In this document: positions 1 to 7,330 of the stretch, piece by piece | How positions within the stretch are numbered: the first letter of the stretch is position 1 | Layout of the letters: each line of letters starts with the position of its first letter | NCBI GenBank assembly: GCA_030430565.1 | Contig: JAUIKS010000007.1 | Span: forward strand, 62,001 to 126,000 | Length of the DNA: 64,000 nt | Source: Polyangia bacterium | GTDB lineage: Bacteria; Myxococcota_A; Polyangia; Nannocystales; Nannocystaceae | Reading direction: 5' to 3' | Translations under genes and position numbers: made by a program | The notes under the pieces: model-generated | Seen by the model: the letters and a program-made list of their open reading frames with translations, nothing else | Told to the model about the DNA's origin: nothing | Databases searched by the model: none

Positions 1-395
1 GCGGCGATCATCGTGCAGCGCGGGCGATCTTCGAAGAACCGGCGGCGCAGCGCCATGGAGTCGGGGAGATCGAGGTCGAACCAGCGCAGCTGGCCGTTGT
101 CGAGGCGGTCGAATCGAGTGTTGAGCCCGCAGCCGATCTCGACGACCGTGCCGCGCGGGTGCAGCTCGAGGAAGGCGCGCACGTCGTCGTCGATCATGCG
201 GGTCCGCAGGCTCGCGCCGCGCAGGCTCGGTTTGCCGCGCCACTTGTCGAACGCGTAGTCGAGCCGGTCGACGATCTCGACGGCCTTGGGATCGTCGATG
301 AGTCCAGCGCCGCGCCGGGTCTCCTCGGCGCGCCCGAGCAGCGGGATTAACAGGGTCTCTTGGACAGGTCCGAGTTCAACCGTTCGATCCTCCAT
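1..395 (-). CDS. Class I SAM methyltransferase, LCMT-like (partial, C-terminus outside window)
   Basis: The 5' end of a minus-strand gene, with 131 codons visible from an ATG at 393-395. The translation begins MEDRTVELGPVQETLL and contains VVEIGCGLNTRFDRL at about residues 87-101, the SAM-binding glycine motif in the form typical of the leucine carboxyl methyltransferase (LCMT/PPM1-like) family; it continues with RWFDLDLPDSMALRRRFF. In bacteria this family methylates small molecules or natural products, and the substrate cannot be told from the sequence. The gene lies divergent from the S4 paralog, with a Fur-type inverted repeat between them, so metal control of both is possible but unproven. 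Confidence 0.8.
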   Translation of the reverse strand, partial: MEDRTVELGPVQETLLIPLLGRAEETRRGAGLIDDPKAVEIVDRLDYAFDKWRGKPSLRGASLRTRMIDDDVRAFLELHPRGTVVEIGCGLNTRFDRLDNGQLRWFDLDLPDSMALRRRFFEDRPRCTMIA

Positions 396-522
396 GGTGC
401 CGTTCCTGTGTGTTCGTGGTCGGTAGGCCTGGCGCGGTCTCCTGAGCGCTCGCAGGCGATGAGCAGATGGACCGTGCCCGCCGAGCGCGGCGGGAACCAC
501 ACGCCATGGCCAGTGAATATTA

Positions 523-539
523 TTGAAATAGATTCTCAA
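523..539. promoter_or_regulatory. Degenerate Fur-family box
   Basis: TTGAAATAGATTCTCAA, an imperfect inverted repeat resembling the boxes at 676, 2606, 7226 and 7303. It lies 128 bp upstream of the methyltransferase start and 167 bp upstream of the S4 paralog, so either gene could be its target. It is weaker than the other copies. Confidence 0.4.
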
Positions 540-675
540 TATCAACAACTGCGACGCGACTCCGCGCTCGCGTCCGTCACGGCGCTGATGTCGCTGGGCG
601 CGGAGCTCGCGTTCGCGGCCAGGGTGCAGATCGAGTGTGCTCGCTCTCGCGCAGGGCAGCTGTTCATCCTTGATT

Positions 676-692
676 TTGAAAGTCGTTTTCAA
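676..692. promoter_or_regulatory. Fur-family operator (Fur or Zur) before S4 paralog
   Basis: TTGAAAGTCGTTTTCAA, a 7-1-7 type inverted repeat (TGAAAGT-C-GTTTTCA). It ends 13 bp before the ATG of the S4 gene, so a bound repressor would cover the promoter/leader. It is nearly identical to the boxes before the heme operon (2606-2622) and the HmuY genes. Known: Fur-family repressors bind 7-1-7 palindromes. Inferred: the same regulator controls this gene and heme uptake. Confidence 0.7.
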
Positions 693-705
693 TAATTGAG
701 CAAGT

Positions 706-1314
706 ATGTCCCGTTACACAGGTCCTCGCCTGAGAAAGTGCCGTCGGGTCGGCATGAACCTGCCCGGCCTGACCCGCAAGACGATCGACCAGCGCCCGAC
801 CCCGCCCGGACAGCACGGCTCGGCGCGTCGACGACGACCCTCGGACTTCGCGATGCAGCTGCTCGAGAAGCAGAAGCTGCGCTTTAACTACGGCGTGAGC
901 GAGCGTCAGCTTCGCCGCCTGTATGCCGAGGCCGCGCGCGGCAAGGGCGTGACGGGCGATAACTTGCTCTCGCTGCTCGAGCGTCGACTCGACAACATCG
1001 TGTTTCGAGCCGGCTTCGCGCCGACGATCCCGGCCGCGCGTCAGCTGGTCTGCCACGGCCACATCCGCGTCAACGATCGCCGCGTCGACATCCCGTCGTA
1101 TCGGGTCCGCGCGGATGAGACGATCGGGACCCGCGATCGCGCGGGGATCAAGAAGCTGGTCGTCGAGTCGCTCGCGCACCCCAGCTTGCCCGACGTCGAC
1201 TGGCTCGAGGTCGACAAGGAGGCGCAGCGCGCCACGGTGCTGGTGTTGCCGACCGCGGCGGCGGTGCCCTTCGACATCGACGTCCAGATGGTCGTCGAGT
1301 TCTACGCGCGATGA
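706..1314 (+). CDS. rpsD: Ribosomal protein S4 paralog, zinc-independent (C-minus) form
   Basis: A 202-aa small-subunit protein S4, which binds 16S rRNA early in 30S assembly. The conserved core is visible: PPGQHG, LREKQKLR-like segment (LLEKQKLRFNYGV), RQLRRLYAEAARGKGVTG, LLSLLERRLDN and the S4 RNA-binding fold around GHIRVNDRRVDIPSY. The N-terminus reads MSRYTGPRLRKCRRVGMNLPGLT, so of the four zinc ligands of C+ S4 proteins only Cys12 remains and the CxxC...C...C knuckle is lost, as in cyanobacterial and plastid S4. It stands alone rather than in the alpha/S13-S11-S4 operon, which suggests a second, conditionally expressed copy. A Fur-type box directly upstream suggests metal-starvation control. 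The weak ribosome-binding signal (GAG at 698-700) starts right after the box. Confidence 0.9.
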   Translation: MSRYTGPRLRKCRRVGMNLPGLTRKTIDQRPTPPGQHGSARRRRPSDFAMQLLEKQKLRFNYGVSERQLRRLYAEAARGKGVTGDNLLSLLERRLDNIVFRAGFAPTIPAARQLVCHGHIRVNDRRVDIPSYRVRADETIGTRDRAGIKKLVVESLAHPSLPDVDWLEVDKEAQRATVLVLPTAAAVPFDIDVQMVVEFYAR

Positions 1315-1730
1315 GGTCGGCGATGACGAACGCGACGCACAGAGACGGATCCGACGAGCCCACGAGCGAGCTCGCCGCGCGCGTGCAGCTGGCCGAGCTG
1401 CTCGTCTGGGACTTGGTAGCGACGCGCGGCCCCGAGGCGACGCTGCTCGGGTTGATCGACTCCACGCTCACCGATCGTCCGCTCCCGCCGGGGGCGCTGA
1501 AGGACGAGCGCATGCGCGACCTTCACGAGCAGCTAGCGAGCCTCCGGCGCGACGGCGTCGACGTCGAGGAGGCGCTGCGCGAGCTCACCGGGAGCTTCGA
1601 GCTCGCCTCGCTCGTCTGGCAGGCCTACTTCGACGGCTTTCAGGCCGGTGTCGAGAGCGCGAGCGGGGCGGGGGAGGGGCAGCTCGTCACCGAGCTCCGA
1701 CCGCCCGGGATGCTGCGCAGGCGCTTCTAG
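1311..1730 (+). CDS. Hypothetical protein coupled to S4 paralog
   Basis: A 139-aa acidic protein that I do not recognise. Its ATG overlaps the S4 stop (ATGA), indicating translational coupling; an in-frame ATG at 1323 is an alternative start. The sequence is mostly helical-looking (ELAARVQLAELLVWDLVA, LREL..FELASLVWQAYFDGFQAG) with no signal peptide, Cys motifs or membrane segment. Codon use matches the neighbours, so it is likely a real gene. It probably shares the regulated promoter of the S4 paralog. Confidence 0.55.
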   Translation: MRSAMTNATHRDGSDEPTSELAARVQLAELLVWDLVATRGPEATLLGLIDSTLTDRPLPPGALKDERMRDLHEQLASLRRDGVDVEEALRELTGSFELASLVWQAYFDGFQAGVESASGAGEGQLVTELRPPGMLRRRF

Positions 1731-1784
1731 ACAACGAGCCCGGCGCGCTTGGCGGTGCATGGCGCAGACGCGCTTCTACGCGGC

Positions 1785-2450
1785 TCACGCGGGGGCGCGG
1801 CGCCAGACATCCGCGACGACCCCGAGCGCGCGGACCAGCGCGCGCTCGTGGACGAAGCCAGCGCCGGCGGCGAGCGCTCGGGTGCGCGCGGCGGGCAGCG
1901 TGACGAAGCCACGCTCGAGGCGCTCCGCCAGCACGGCGACCCGAGACGCGTCGCAGCCCTGCAGGGCCGCCCACTCGCACCAGATCGCCTGCGTCGTCGC
2001 GCTCGTCTGCTCGATCTCGGCGAGCGCGAGGCAGCCGTTGGGTCGCAGCGAGTCGCCGAGGTCGTTCCAGAACCGCTCACGCGCGCCGTCGTCCGGGATG
2101 ACGTGGGCGACGAGCAGACAGAGCGCCGCGTCGCGCTTGACGCCGTTGGATGGCCCAAGGGCCCTGTTGTGCACGCTGACCTGAGCGCCGAGGCCCGCCT
2201 CCGCGACGGCGCGCGCGGCGGCGTCGGCCATGGCCTGCGAGGGCTCGAGCGCGTCGAAGACCCAGCCAGGGTGCGCGCGCGCGAGCTCGACGAGCTCCTC
2301 GCCCGGGCCGCAGCCGACGACGAGCACGCGGGCGTTGGGCGGCACGAGGGTGCTCAAGGCGGCGAGCGTGAGCGCGTGCACCAGCTCGTAGCCGGGCACG
2401 AGTCGCCGGATCTCGGCGGAGTAGGCGGCCGCGTCGTCGAAGCGCTTCAC
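1785..2450 (-). CDS. Class I SAM-dependent methyltransferase
   Basis: A 221-aa cytosolic Rossmann-fold methyltransferase. Motif I is VLVVGCGPGEELVELA at about residues 42-57, followed by an acidic loop (LEPSQAMADAA) and a post-I region (ALCLLVAHVIPDDGARERFW, then SLRPNGCLALAEIE), the usual order for small-molecule or tRNA-modifying enzymes of this superfamily. The substrate is unknown. It is divergent from the hmu operon; the perfect 21-bp palindrome at 2525-2545 lies 75 bp upstream of its start and may control it. Confidence 0.8.
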   Translation of the reverse strand: MKRFDDAAAYSAEIRRLVPGYELVHALTLAALSTLVPPNARVLVVGCGPGEELVELARAHPGWVFDALEPSQAMADAAARAVAEAGLGAQVSVHNRALGPSNGVKRDAALCLLVAHVIPDDGARERFWNDLGDSLRPNGCLALAEIEQTSATTQAIWCEWAALQGCDASRVAVLAERLERGFVTLPAARTRALAAGAGFVHERALVRALGVVADVWRRAPA

Positions 2451-2524
2451 GCCGCGCTCCGGTCGGCGCGAGTGGAGAACACGGGGTTGAGTGCGAGCAT
2501 CATCGGTGGGGTAGTATTAATTTA

Positions 2525-2545
2525 TGATTTTGAAATTCAAAATCA
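2525..2545. promoter_or_regulatory. Perfect 21-bp palindrome, Fur-family type
   Basis: Ten-base arms TGATTTTGAA and TTCAAAATCA flank a single central A. It can be read as two 7-1-7 motifs overlapping by six bases, the arrangement described for Fur operators. It lies between the divergent methyltransferase (start 2450) and hmuT (start 2658). Confidence 0.65.
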
Positions 2546-2605
2546 AAATATAAACTAGTCTGGTGGGGAGTGGCGTTTTCGCCCCCTCGGCGTCGTTTGA
2601 CTATT

Positions 2606-2622
2606 TTGAAAATGACTTTCAA
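2606..2622. promoter_or_regulatory. Fur-family operator of the hmu operon
   Basis: TTGAAAATGACTTTCAA, 7-1-7 inverted repeat, ending 35 bp before the hmuT ATG. Identical over 15 bases to the box before the HmuY-like gene at 7331. Known: heme uptake operons are classically Fur-repressed. Confidence 0.8.
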
Positions 2623-2657
2623 TTTGAAGAGAGTGCTCCTGTCGAGTTGAGGCGCCC

Positions 2658-3608
2658 ATGATGTCGATCCGCCCCCGTCCGTCCATGCTCTCGCTCCTCG
2701 CGTTCGCGTTCGCGCTCGCGCTCCCTGGCTGCGACGCAAACACAAACGACGAATCGCCCGCGGAGGGGCGCGGGATCGAGTCTGTCTCCGCGCCCGCGTC
2801 TGTCCCGACCGCGACGCCGGGAGCGGTCGACGCCTCGCGGCTCGTTACGCTCGGCGCCGGCACCACCGAGATCGTCTACGCCCTCGAGCGCGGCGCCGCG
2901 GTCGTGGCGACCGACTCGACCTCCTACTACCCGCCCGAGGCCGGGGGCAAGGCGACGCTCGGCTTCTTTCGCACGATCCAGGCGGAGGGGGTGCTGGCGC
3001 AGAGGCCATCCGCGGTGTTGGCGTCCGAGGGATCGGGTCCGCCGGCGGCGCTCGAGCAGATCAAGGCGGCGGGCGTCGAGATCTTCGAGATCCCGGACGT
3101 CCAGAGCCCGGAGCAGGCGCTCGTCCGGATCCGCAGGGTCGCCGGGCTGCTCGGCGAGACCGAGCGCGGTGAGCAGCTGGTCTCCGCGATCGAGCGCGAG
3201 CTCGCGGAGGTCAAGGCGAAGGTCGCCGGGCGCCCGCGCCCGCGCGTGCTCTTCATCTACGCGCGCGCGGGAGGGGTGATGCGGGTCGCGGGCGTGGGGA
3301 CCTCCGCGGCCGAGCTGATCGAGCTGTCCGGCGGCGCGCTGGCGAGCGAGCACAAGGGCTACCAGCCGCTGACCGCCGAGGCGGTCGTCGCCGCGGAGCC
3401 CGACGTGATCCTGCTGACGACGAAAGGGCTCGGCTCCATGGCCGGGGTCGACGGGGTGCTCGCGGCGCCGGGGGTCGCGTCCACGCCGGCCGGGCGGGCC
3501 CGCAGGGTCCTGGACATGGAGGACCTGCTGCTGCTCAGCTTCGGCCCGCGCCTCGGCGAGGCCGCGCGGACGCTGGCGGCCCTGCTGCATCCGGAGGCGG
3601 ACTTGTGA
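2658..3608 (+). CDS. hmuT: Heme ABC transporter substrate-binding lipoprotein
   Basis: A 316-aa periplasmic heme-binding component. It has an N-terminal lipoprotein signal with lipobox LPGC (Cys at about 25) and an acidic linker, then the class III periplasmic-binding fold: RLVTLGAGTTEIVYALERG (first lobe), a long connecting helix around GETERGEQLVSAIERELAEV, and the second lobe YQPLTAEAVVAAEPDVILLT and SFGPRLGEAARTLAAL, close to the HmuT/PhuT pattern. First gene of a four-gene operon, overlapping hmuU by GTGA. A Fur-type box precedes it. Tandem ATGs at 2658 and 2661 make the exact start uncertain by one codon. The membership of hmuS in the operon argues for heme rather than cobalamin or siderophore. 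Confidence 0.88.
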   Translation: MMSIRPRPSMLSLLAFAFALALPGCDANTNDESPAEGRGIESVSAPASVPTATPGAVDASRLVTLGAGTTEIVYALERGAAVVATDSTSYYPPEAGGKATLGFFRTIQAEGVLAQRPSAVLASEGSGPPAALEQIKAAGVEIFEIPDVQSPEQALVRIRRVAGLLGETERGEQLVSAIERELAEVKAKVAGRPRPRVLFIYARAGGVMRVAGVGTSAAELIELSGGALASEHKGYQPLTAEAVVAAEPDVILLTTKGLGSMAGVDGVLAAPGVASTPAGRARRVLDMEDLLLLSFGPRLGEAARTLAALLHPEADL

Positions 3609-4696
3609 GCCGCGCCCGCGCGGCGCGTCGGCCCGTCGTGCTCGGCGCGTTGAGTCTCGCGGTCGCGGTGGTCTTCGTGCTCAGCCTCGGCCTCGGCGCC
3701 CTCGAGGTGCCGGCGGCGGACGTGCTGCGCGTGCTCGGCTCCCATGTCGCTCCTGGCCACTTCGACATGTCGAGCGAGGAGGCCGCGACGCGGGCGCTCG
3801 ACGCGGTGGTCTGGCAGATCCGGCTGCCGCGCACGCTGCTCGGGCTGGTGGTCGGCGCGTCGCTGGCGACCGCGGGCGCGATGTTCCAGGGCCTGTTCCG
3901 CAACCCGCTCGCCGATCCTGGCCTCTTGGGCATCACGCTCGGCGCGGCCGCGGCGGTCGCGATCGCGATCCTCACCGCGGGCGCCATCGGCGCGTCGCTC
4001 GAGGCCGTCGCGCTCTCCTGGGCGATCGCGGTCCGCCCGTACCTGATCCCGGTCGCGGCCTTCATCGGCAGCCTGGTGACGCTGCTCGCGGTGGTCTCGC
4101 TCGCCGGCGGCGTCCAGCAGCTCGACGTCGCGACGCTGCTGCTCGCCGGGATCGCGATGAACGCGATCACCGGCGCGATCACGGGCTTCGCGATCTTCCT
4201 GGCCGACGACGCGCAGCTGCGTGACCTGACCTTTTGGACCCTCGGCGGTCTCGGCGGGGCGACCTGGACCGTCGCGCTCGCCTCGGTCCCGCCGCTGCTC
4301 GCCGGCCTCGCGTTCACGCCGCGCCTCGCCTCGCGCCTCGACTGCCTACTGCTCGGGGAGGCCGAGGCCGAGCACCTCGGCGTCCCGGTCGAGGCGACGA
4401 AGCGCTGGATCATCGGGGTCGGCGCGCTGCTCGTCGGCGTGAGCGTCTCGGCGAGCGGCGCGATCGGCTTCATCGGCCTGGTCGTGCCGCATCTCGTGCG
4501 CCTGGCGTTCGGGCCAGGACACAGGCTGCTGCTCCCGGCCTCGGCGCTGCTCGGCGCCTGCGTGATCGTGCTGGCGGATATGCTCGCGCGGACCGTCGTC
4601 GCGCCCGCGGAGCTGCCGATCGGCGTGCTGACGACGCTGCTCGGCGGGCCGTTCTTCCTGTGGCTGCTGGCCGCCCGCCGCCGGAGGTTGACGTGA
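3605..4696 (+). CDS. hmuU: Heme ABC transporter permease
   Basis: A 363-aa FecCD-family inner-membrane permease with about ten hydrophobic segments. The family signature is present: RLPRTLLGLVVGASLATAG, MFQGLFRNPLADPGLLGI, and later AIGFIGLVVPHLVRL and PAELPIGVLTTLLGGPFFLWLL. It starts at a GTG overlapping the hmuT stop and ends overlapping the hmuV start (GTGA at 4693-4696). It carries heme handed over by HmuT across the cytoplasmic membrane using HmuV as the motor. Confidence 0.92.
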   Translation: MSRARAARRPVVLGALSLAVAVVFVLSLGLGALEVPAADVLRVLGSHVAPGHFDMSSEEAATRALDAVVWQIRLPRTLLGLVVGASLATAGAMFQGLFRNPLADPGLLGITLGAAAAVAIAILTAGAIGASLEAVALSWAIAVRPYLIPVAAFIGSLVTLLAVVSLAGGVQQLDVATLLLAGIAMNAITGAITGFAIFLADDAQLRDLTFWTLGGLGGATWTVALASVPPLLAGLAFTPRLASRLDCLLLGEAEAEHLGVPVEATKRWIIGVGALLVGVSVSASGAIGFIGLVVPHLVRLAFGPGHRLLLPASALLGACVIVLADMLARTVVAPAELPIGVLTTLLGGPFFLWLLAARRRRLT

Positions 4697-5529
4697 CGCT
4701 CGCCGCCGACGCGCTCGAGGTCGCGCTCGGGCGACGCGTCGTGCTGCGCGGCGTGAGCCTGGCGGTTGAGCCAGGTGAGTTGGTCGCGGTCGTCGGGCCG
4801 AACGGCGCCGGCAAGTCGACGCTGCTGCGCGGCCTCTCGGGCGAGCTCACGCCCCGCGCGGGCGAGGTGACGCTCGACCAGAGAGCGTTGCGCGCGTACC
4901 CCCGCGACGCGCTCGCGCGTCGGCGCGCGGTCCTGCCCCAGCGCGCCCAGCTGAGCGCGGGCTTTCACGTCGACGAGGTGGTCGCGCTCGGCCGTCACCC
5001 GCACCGAGCCCGCCAGGTCGAGGACGCGCGCGCGGTCGAGCGGGCGCTCGCGCGCGTCGGGCTCGCGGAGCTTCGCGGGTCGCTCTTCACGCGGCTCTCG
5101 GGCGGCGAGCAGCAGCGCGTCATGCTGGCGCGGGTCCTCGCGCAGCTTGACGGCGACGCCGCGGCCTCGCGCTTTTTGCTGCTCGACGAGCCGACGGCGG
5201 CGCTCGACCTCGCGTGGCAGCACCACGCGCTCGAGCTCGCGCGCGCGCTCACCCGCGAGGGCGTCGGCGTCCTCGCGATCCTCCACGATCTCGCGCTCGC
5301 GGCGATGTACGCCGACCGCGTCGCGCTGCTCGTCGAGGGCCAGCTCGTGAAGACGGGCGCTCCCGCAGAGGTCCTCTCCGCCAGCAACCTGCAGCGCGCC
5401 TACGGCGTGCGCACCCGCTGGATCGACATCCCGGACGTGGGCGCGCTGCCCGTCGTCCTCGGCATCACGCCGCGCTCCTCCCCTTCTACCTCCCCTTCAA
5501 CAACAACCAAACGAACGGAACACCCATGA
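4693..5529 (+). CDS. hmuV: Heme ABC transporter ATP-binding protein
   Basis: A 278-aa ATPase. Walker A GPNGAGKST (about residues 36-44), Q-loop region LPQRAQLSAGF, signature LSGGEQQRVMLARVLAQL, Walker B LLLDEPTAALD and the H-loop ILHDL are all intact. The start GTG at 4693 overlaps the hmuU stop and is preceded by GGAGG at 4682-4686. The 3' end overlaps hmuS (ATGA at 5526-5529). Confidence 0.93.
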   Translation: MTLAADALEVALGRRVVLRGVSLAVEPGELVAVVGPNGAGKSTLLRGLSGELTPRAGEVTLDQRALRAYPRDALARRRAVLPQRAQLSAGFHVDEVVALGRHPHRARQVEDARAVERALARVGLAELRGSLFTRLSGGEQQRVMLARVLAQLDGDAAASRFLLLDEPTAALDLAWQHHALELARALTREGVGVLAILHDLALAAMYADRVALLVEGQLVKTGAPAEVLSASNLQRAYGVRTRWIDIPDVGALPVVLGITPRSSPSTSPSTTTKRTEHP

Positions 5530-6563
5530 GACCGCTACGAAACGCTTGGCTTGACAAGCTCGCCGCGACGCCCGGCATGCGCACGCTCGATGTCGCGCGC
5601 GCGCTCGAGGTCAGCGAGGCTGAGCTGCTGTTCTCCCGCGTCGGCGACGACGCGACCCTGCTGCGCCCCGACTGGATCGCGCTGCTCAACGGCTTGCCCG
5701 CGCTCGGCCGCGTGATGTGCCTGACCCGCAACGCCCACGTCGTCCACGAGCGCGACGGCGCGTACGAGCGCGTCGAGGCCTCGTTCCCGATGTCCGGCGT
5801 CTACGGGAGGGACATCGACCAGCGCCTGATCCTCTCGCGCTGGGGCTTCGCGATCGCGGCGCCGGTCGAGACCCGTCGCGGCGCGATGGACAGCATCCAG
5901 ATCTTCGACACCGCCGGCGCGGCCGTGCTCAAGATCTACGCCCGCGAGCAGACCGACCGGGAGGCCTGGGCGGCCTTGGTGCAGGCCCTGCGCGCCCCCG
6001 AGCCGCCGCCCGCGCTCGAGCTCAAGCCGCTGCCGAAGCCAGCGGAGCGCGCCGACGAGGACATCGACGTCGACGGGCTGCGCGGCGCGTGGGCGGCCAT
6101 GAGAGACACCCACGACGTCCATATCCTGCTGCGCCGTCTCGGGGTCGGTCGCGTTCAGGCGCTCCGGCTGCTCGGGGCTGAGTGGGCCGCGCGCGTCACC
6201 CGTCCGTGTCTACAGGCGCTGCTCGAGGGCGCCGCCGCCGACGCCGAGCCGCTGATGATCTTCGTCGGCAACACCGGCTGCATCCAGATCCACAGCGGGT
6301 TGATCCACCGCGTCGTCGCGACCAACGGCTGGCTCAACGTCCTCGACCCCGACTTCAACCTGCACGCGCGCGAGGCCGGCCTCGACGCGGCCTGGATCGT
6401 GCGCAAGCCGACTGACCGCGGCTTGGTGTGGTCGCTCGAGGTCTACGACGAGGACCGCAGCACGCTGCTGCAGCTGTTCGGCAAGCGCACCGAGGCCCAG
6501 TCCCAGCGCGAGTCCTGGCACGAGCGCCTCGCCCACCTGCAGGCGCGCTTCAGCGTCGAGTGA
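5526..6563 (+). CDS. hmuS: Heme-degrading/heme-trafficking factor HmuS
   Basis: A 345-aa cytosolic protein of the HemS/ChuS/HmuS family, which binds incoming heme and passes it to, or performs, ring opening to release iron. The two tandem repeats of the family are visible: an N-terminal half with RTLDVARALEVSEAELL, LPALGRVMCLTRNAHVVHER and DQRLILSRWGFAIAAP, and a C-terminal half with LLEGAAADAEPLMIFVGNTGCIQIHSG and LNVLDPDFNLHAREAGLDAAWIVRKPT. The ATG overlaps the hmuV stop, giving a tightly coupled hmuTUVS operon. No TonB-dependent receptor or TonB/ExbBD genes are in the window. Confidence 0.9.
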   Translation: MRPLRNAWLDKLAATPGMRTLDVARALEVSEAELLFSRVGDDATLLRPDWIALLNGLPALGRVMCLTRNAHVVHERDGAYERVEASFPMSGVYGRDIDQRLILSRWGFAIAAPVETRRGAMDSIQIFDTAGAAVLKIYAREQTDREAWAALVQALRAPEPPPALELKPLPKPAERADEDIDVDGLRGAWAAMRDTHDVHILLRRLGVGRVQALRLLGAEWAARVTRPCLQALLEGAAADAEPLMIFVGNTGCIQIHSGLIHRVVATNGWLNVLDPDFNLHAREAGLDAAWIVRKPTDRGLVWSLEVYDEDRSTLLQLFGKRTEAQSQRESWHERLAHLQARFSVE

Positions 6564-6592
6564 GGTCTCGCCGGCGACCGCGTCGCGTCGGG

Positions 6593-6616
6593 CGATCCGC
6601 TCACTGCGGCGGATCG
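6593..6616. terminator. Possible bidirectional terminator hairpin
   Basis: Arms CGATCCGC (6593-6600) and GCGGATCG (6609-6616) with an 8-nt loop, in the 37-bp gap between convergent hmuS and hmuY; it overlaps the hmuY stop codon. There is no T-tract on either side, so it would be a non-canonical terminator. Confidence 0.3.
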
Positions 6617-7203
6617 ATCGGCGCGACCTGCAGCGTCACATGGCCCGAGGTGCCGGCCATGTCGTAGTAGTCGAGCAGCTCGACCTTGAAGTAGTTCTCC
6701 TCGACGGTGCGGACCACGAACACCGTGCCGTTGGCGGAGAGCGTGTGATCGACCGGGCTGTAGTCGAACCATCCGTCAAACGCGTAGCCTTGCTCCAAGG
6801 ACATGCCGTCGGGCGTGCCCTCGACCGCGTCCGCGATGTAGCCGTCGGCCGGCGCGCTCGTCAGGGTGTCGAAGTCGACGCCCTCGAGGACCGCGACCTC
6901 GACGCCGCCGCTCCCGCTCGTGCCCCCGTTGCTCGAGACGCTGTAGCGCTGAAAGCCCAGGTCCCACTCATCCGAGTCGGCGGGAGTCGCCGGGGTGACC
7001 TCCTCGAGGGTCTCGAGGTCGAGGTAGACCCAGCCCTCCTGCTCGGTCGCGTCGATCGTCAGGGCGCCCTCGGCGAGCGGCGTGTCGCCGGAGTCACCGG
7101 ATTCGCCGGTCTCCATGGCGCCCGAGCCGTCACAGGCGAGGCCCGCGAACAACACGATGGCGGCTGCGACATACGAGAGGGGGGTGCGCGCGTTCGACAT
7201 CAT
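6601..7203 (-). CDS. hmuY: HmuY-like heme-binding lipoprotein
   Basis: A 200-aa secreted lipoprotein: signal peptide with lipobox LAC (Cys at about residue 24), an acidic Ser/Gly linker, then a HmuY-type domain with WVYLDLETLEEV, the hallmark DEWDLGFQRYSVSSNGGTSG, WFDYSPVDHTLSANGTVFVVRT and YFKVELLDYYD near the end. HmuY proteins (characterised in Porphyromonas) are surface hemophores that take heme from host proteins. Here a perfect Fur-type box (7226-7240) lies 23 bp upstream of the ATG, and the gene converges on the hmu importer operon. This supports a role as its extracellular heme scavenger. Whether the heme-coordinating residues are His or Met is not resolvable by eye. Confidence 0.82.
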   Translation of the reverse strand: MMSNARTPLSYVAAAIVLFAGLACDGSGAMETGESGDSGDTPLAEGALTIDATEQEGWVYLDLETLEEVTPATPADSDEWDLGFQRYSVSSNGGTSGSGGVEVAVLEGVDFDTLTSAPADGYIADAVEGTPDGMSLEQGYAFDGWFDYSPVDHTLSANGTVFVVRTVEENYFKVELLDYYDMAGTSGHVTLQVAPIDPPQ

Positions 7204-7225
7204 GGCGCTGAGCGTAGCACTTTAA

Positions 7226-7240
7226 TGAAAATAATTTTCA
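7226..7240. promoter_or_regulatory. Perfect 7-1-7 Fur-family operator
   Basis: TGAAAATAATTTTCA, a perfect palindrome around one A, in the 127-bp region between the two divergent HmuY-like genes. It is nearest the minus-strand hmuY. Confidence 0.8.
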
Positions 7241-7302
7241 ATATCAAAAAAGATGAAAGTCACGGCGCGATCCCGTGCTTTCCAATATTTTATCTTGCTA
7301 AT

Positions 7303-7317
7303 TGAAAATGACTTTCA
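7303..7317. promoter_or_regulatory. Fur-family operator
   Basis: TGAAAATGACTTTCA, identical to the core of the hmuT box at 2607-2621. It ends 13 bp before the ATG of the second HmuY-like gene. Confidence 0.78.
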
Positions 7318-7330
7318 TAATTAATTTACG

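Larger units (their letters stand above)
396..705. other. Intergenic region between divergent methyltransferase and S4 paralog
   Basis: A 310-bp gap with no convincing gene. The ORFs crossing it have random-looking composition. It holds two AT-rich inverted repeats, at 523-539 and 676-692, standing out in otherwise GC-rich sequence; both are listed separately as putative Fur-family operators. Confidence 0.6.

Noticed and set aside
360..695. 111-codon plus-strand frame before the S4 gene
   Set aside because: Random composition, and it runs through the Fur-type operator and the divergent methyltransferase start.
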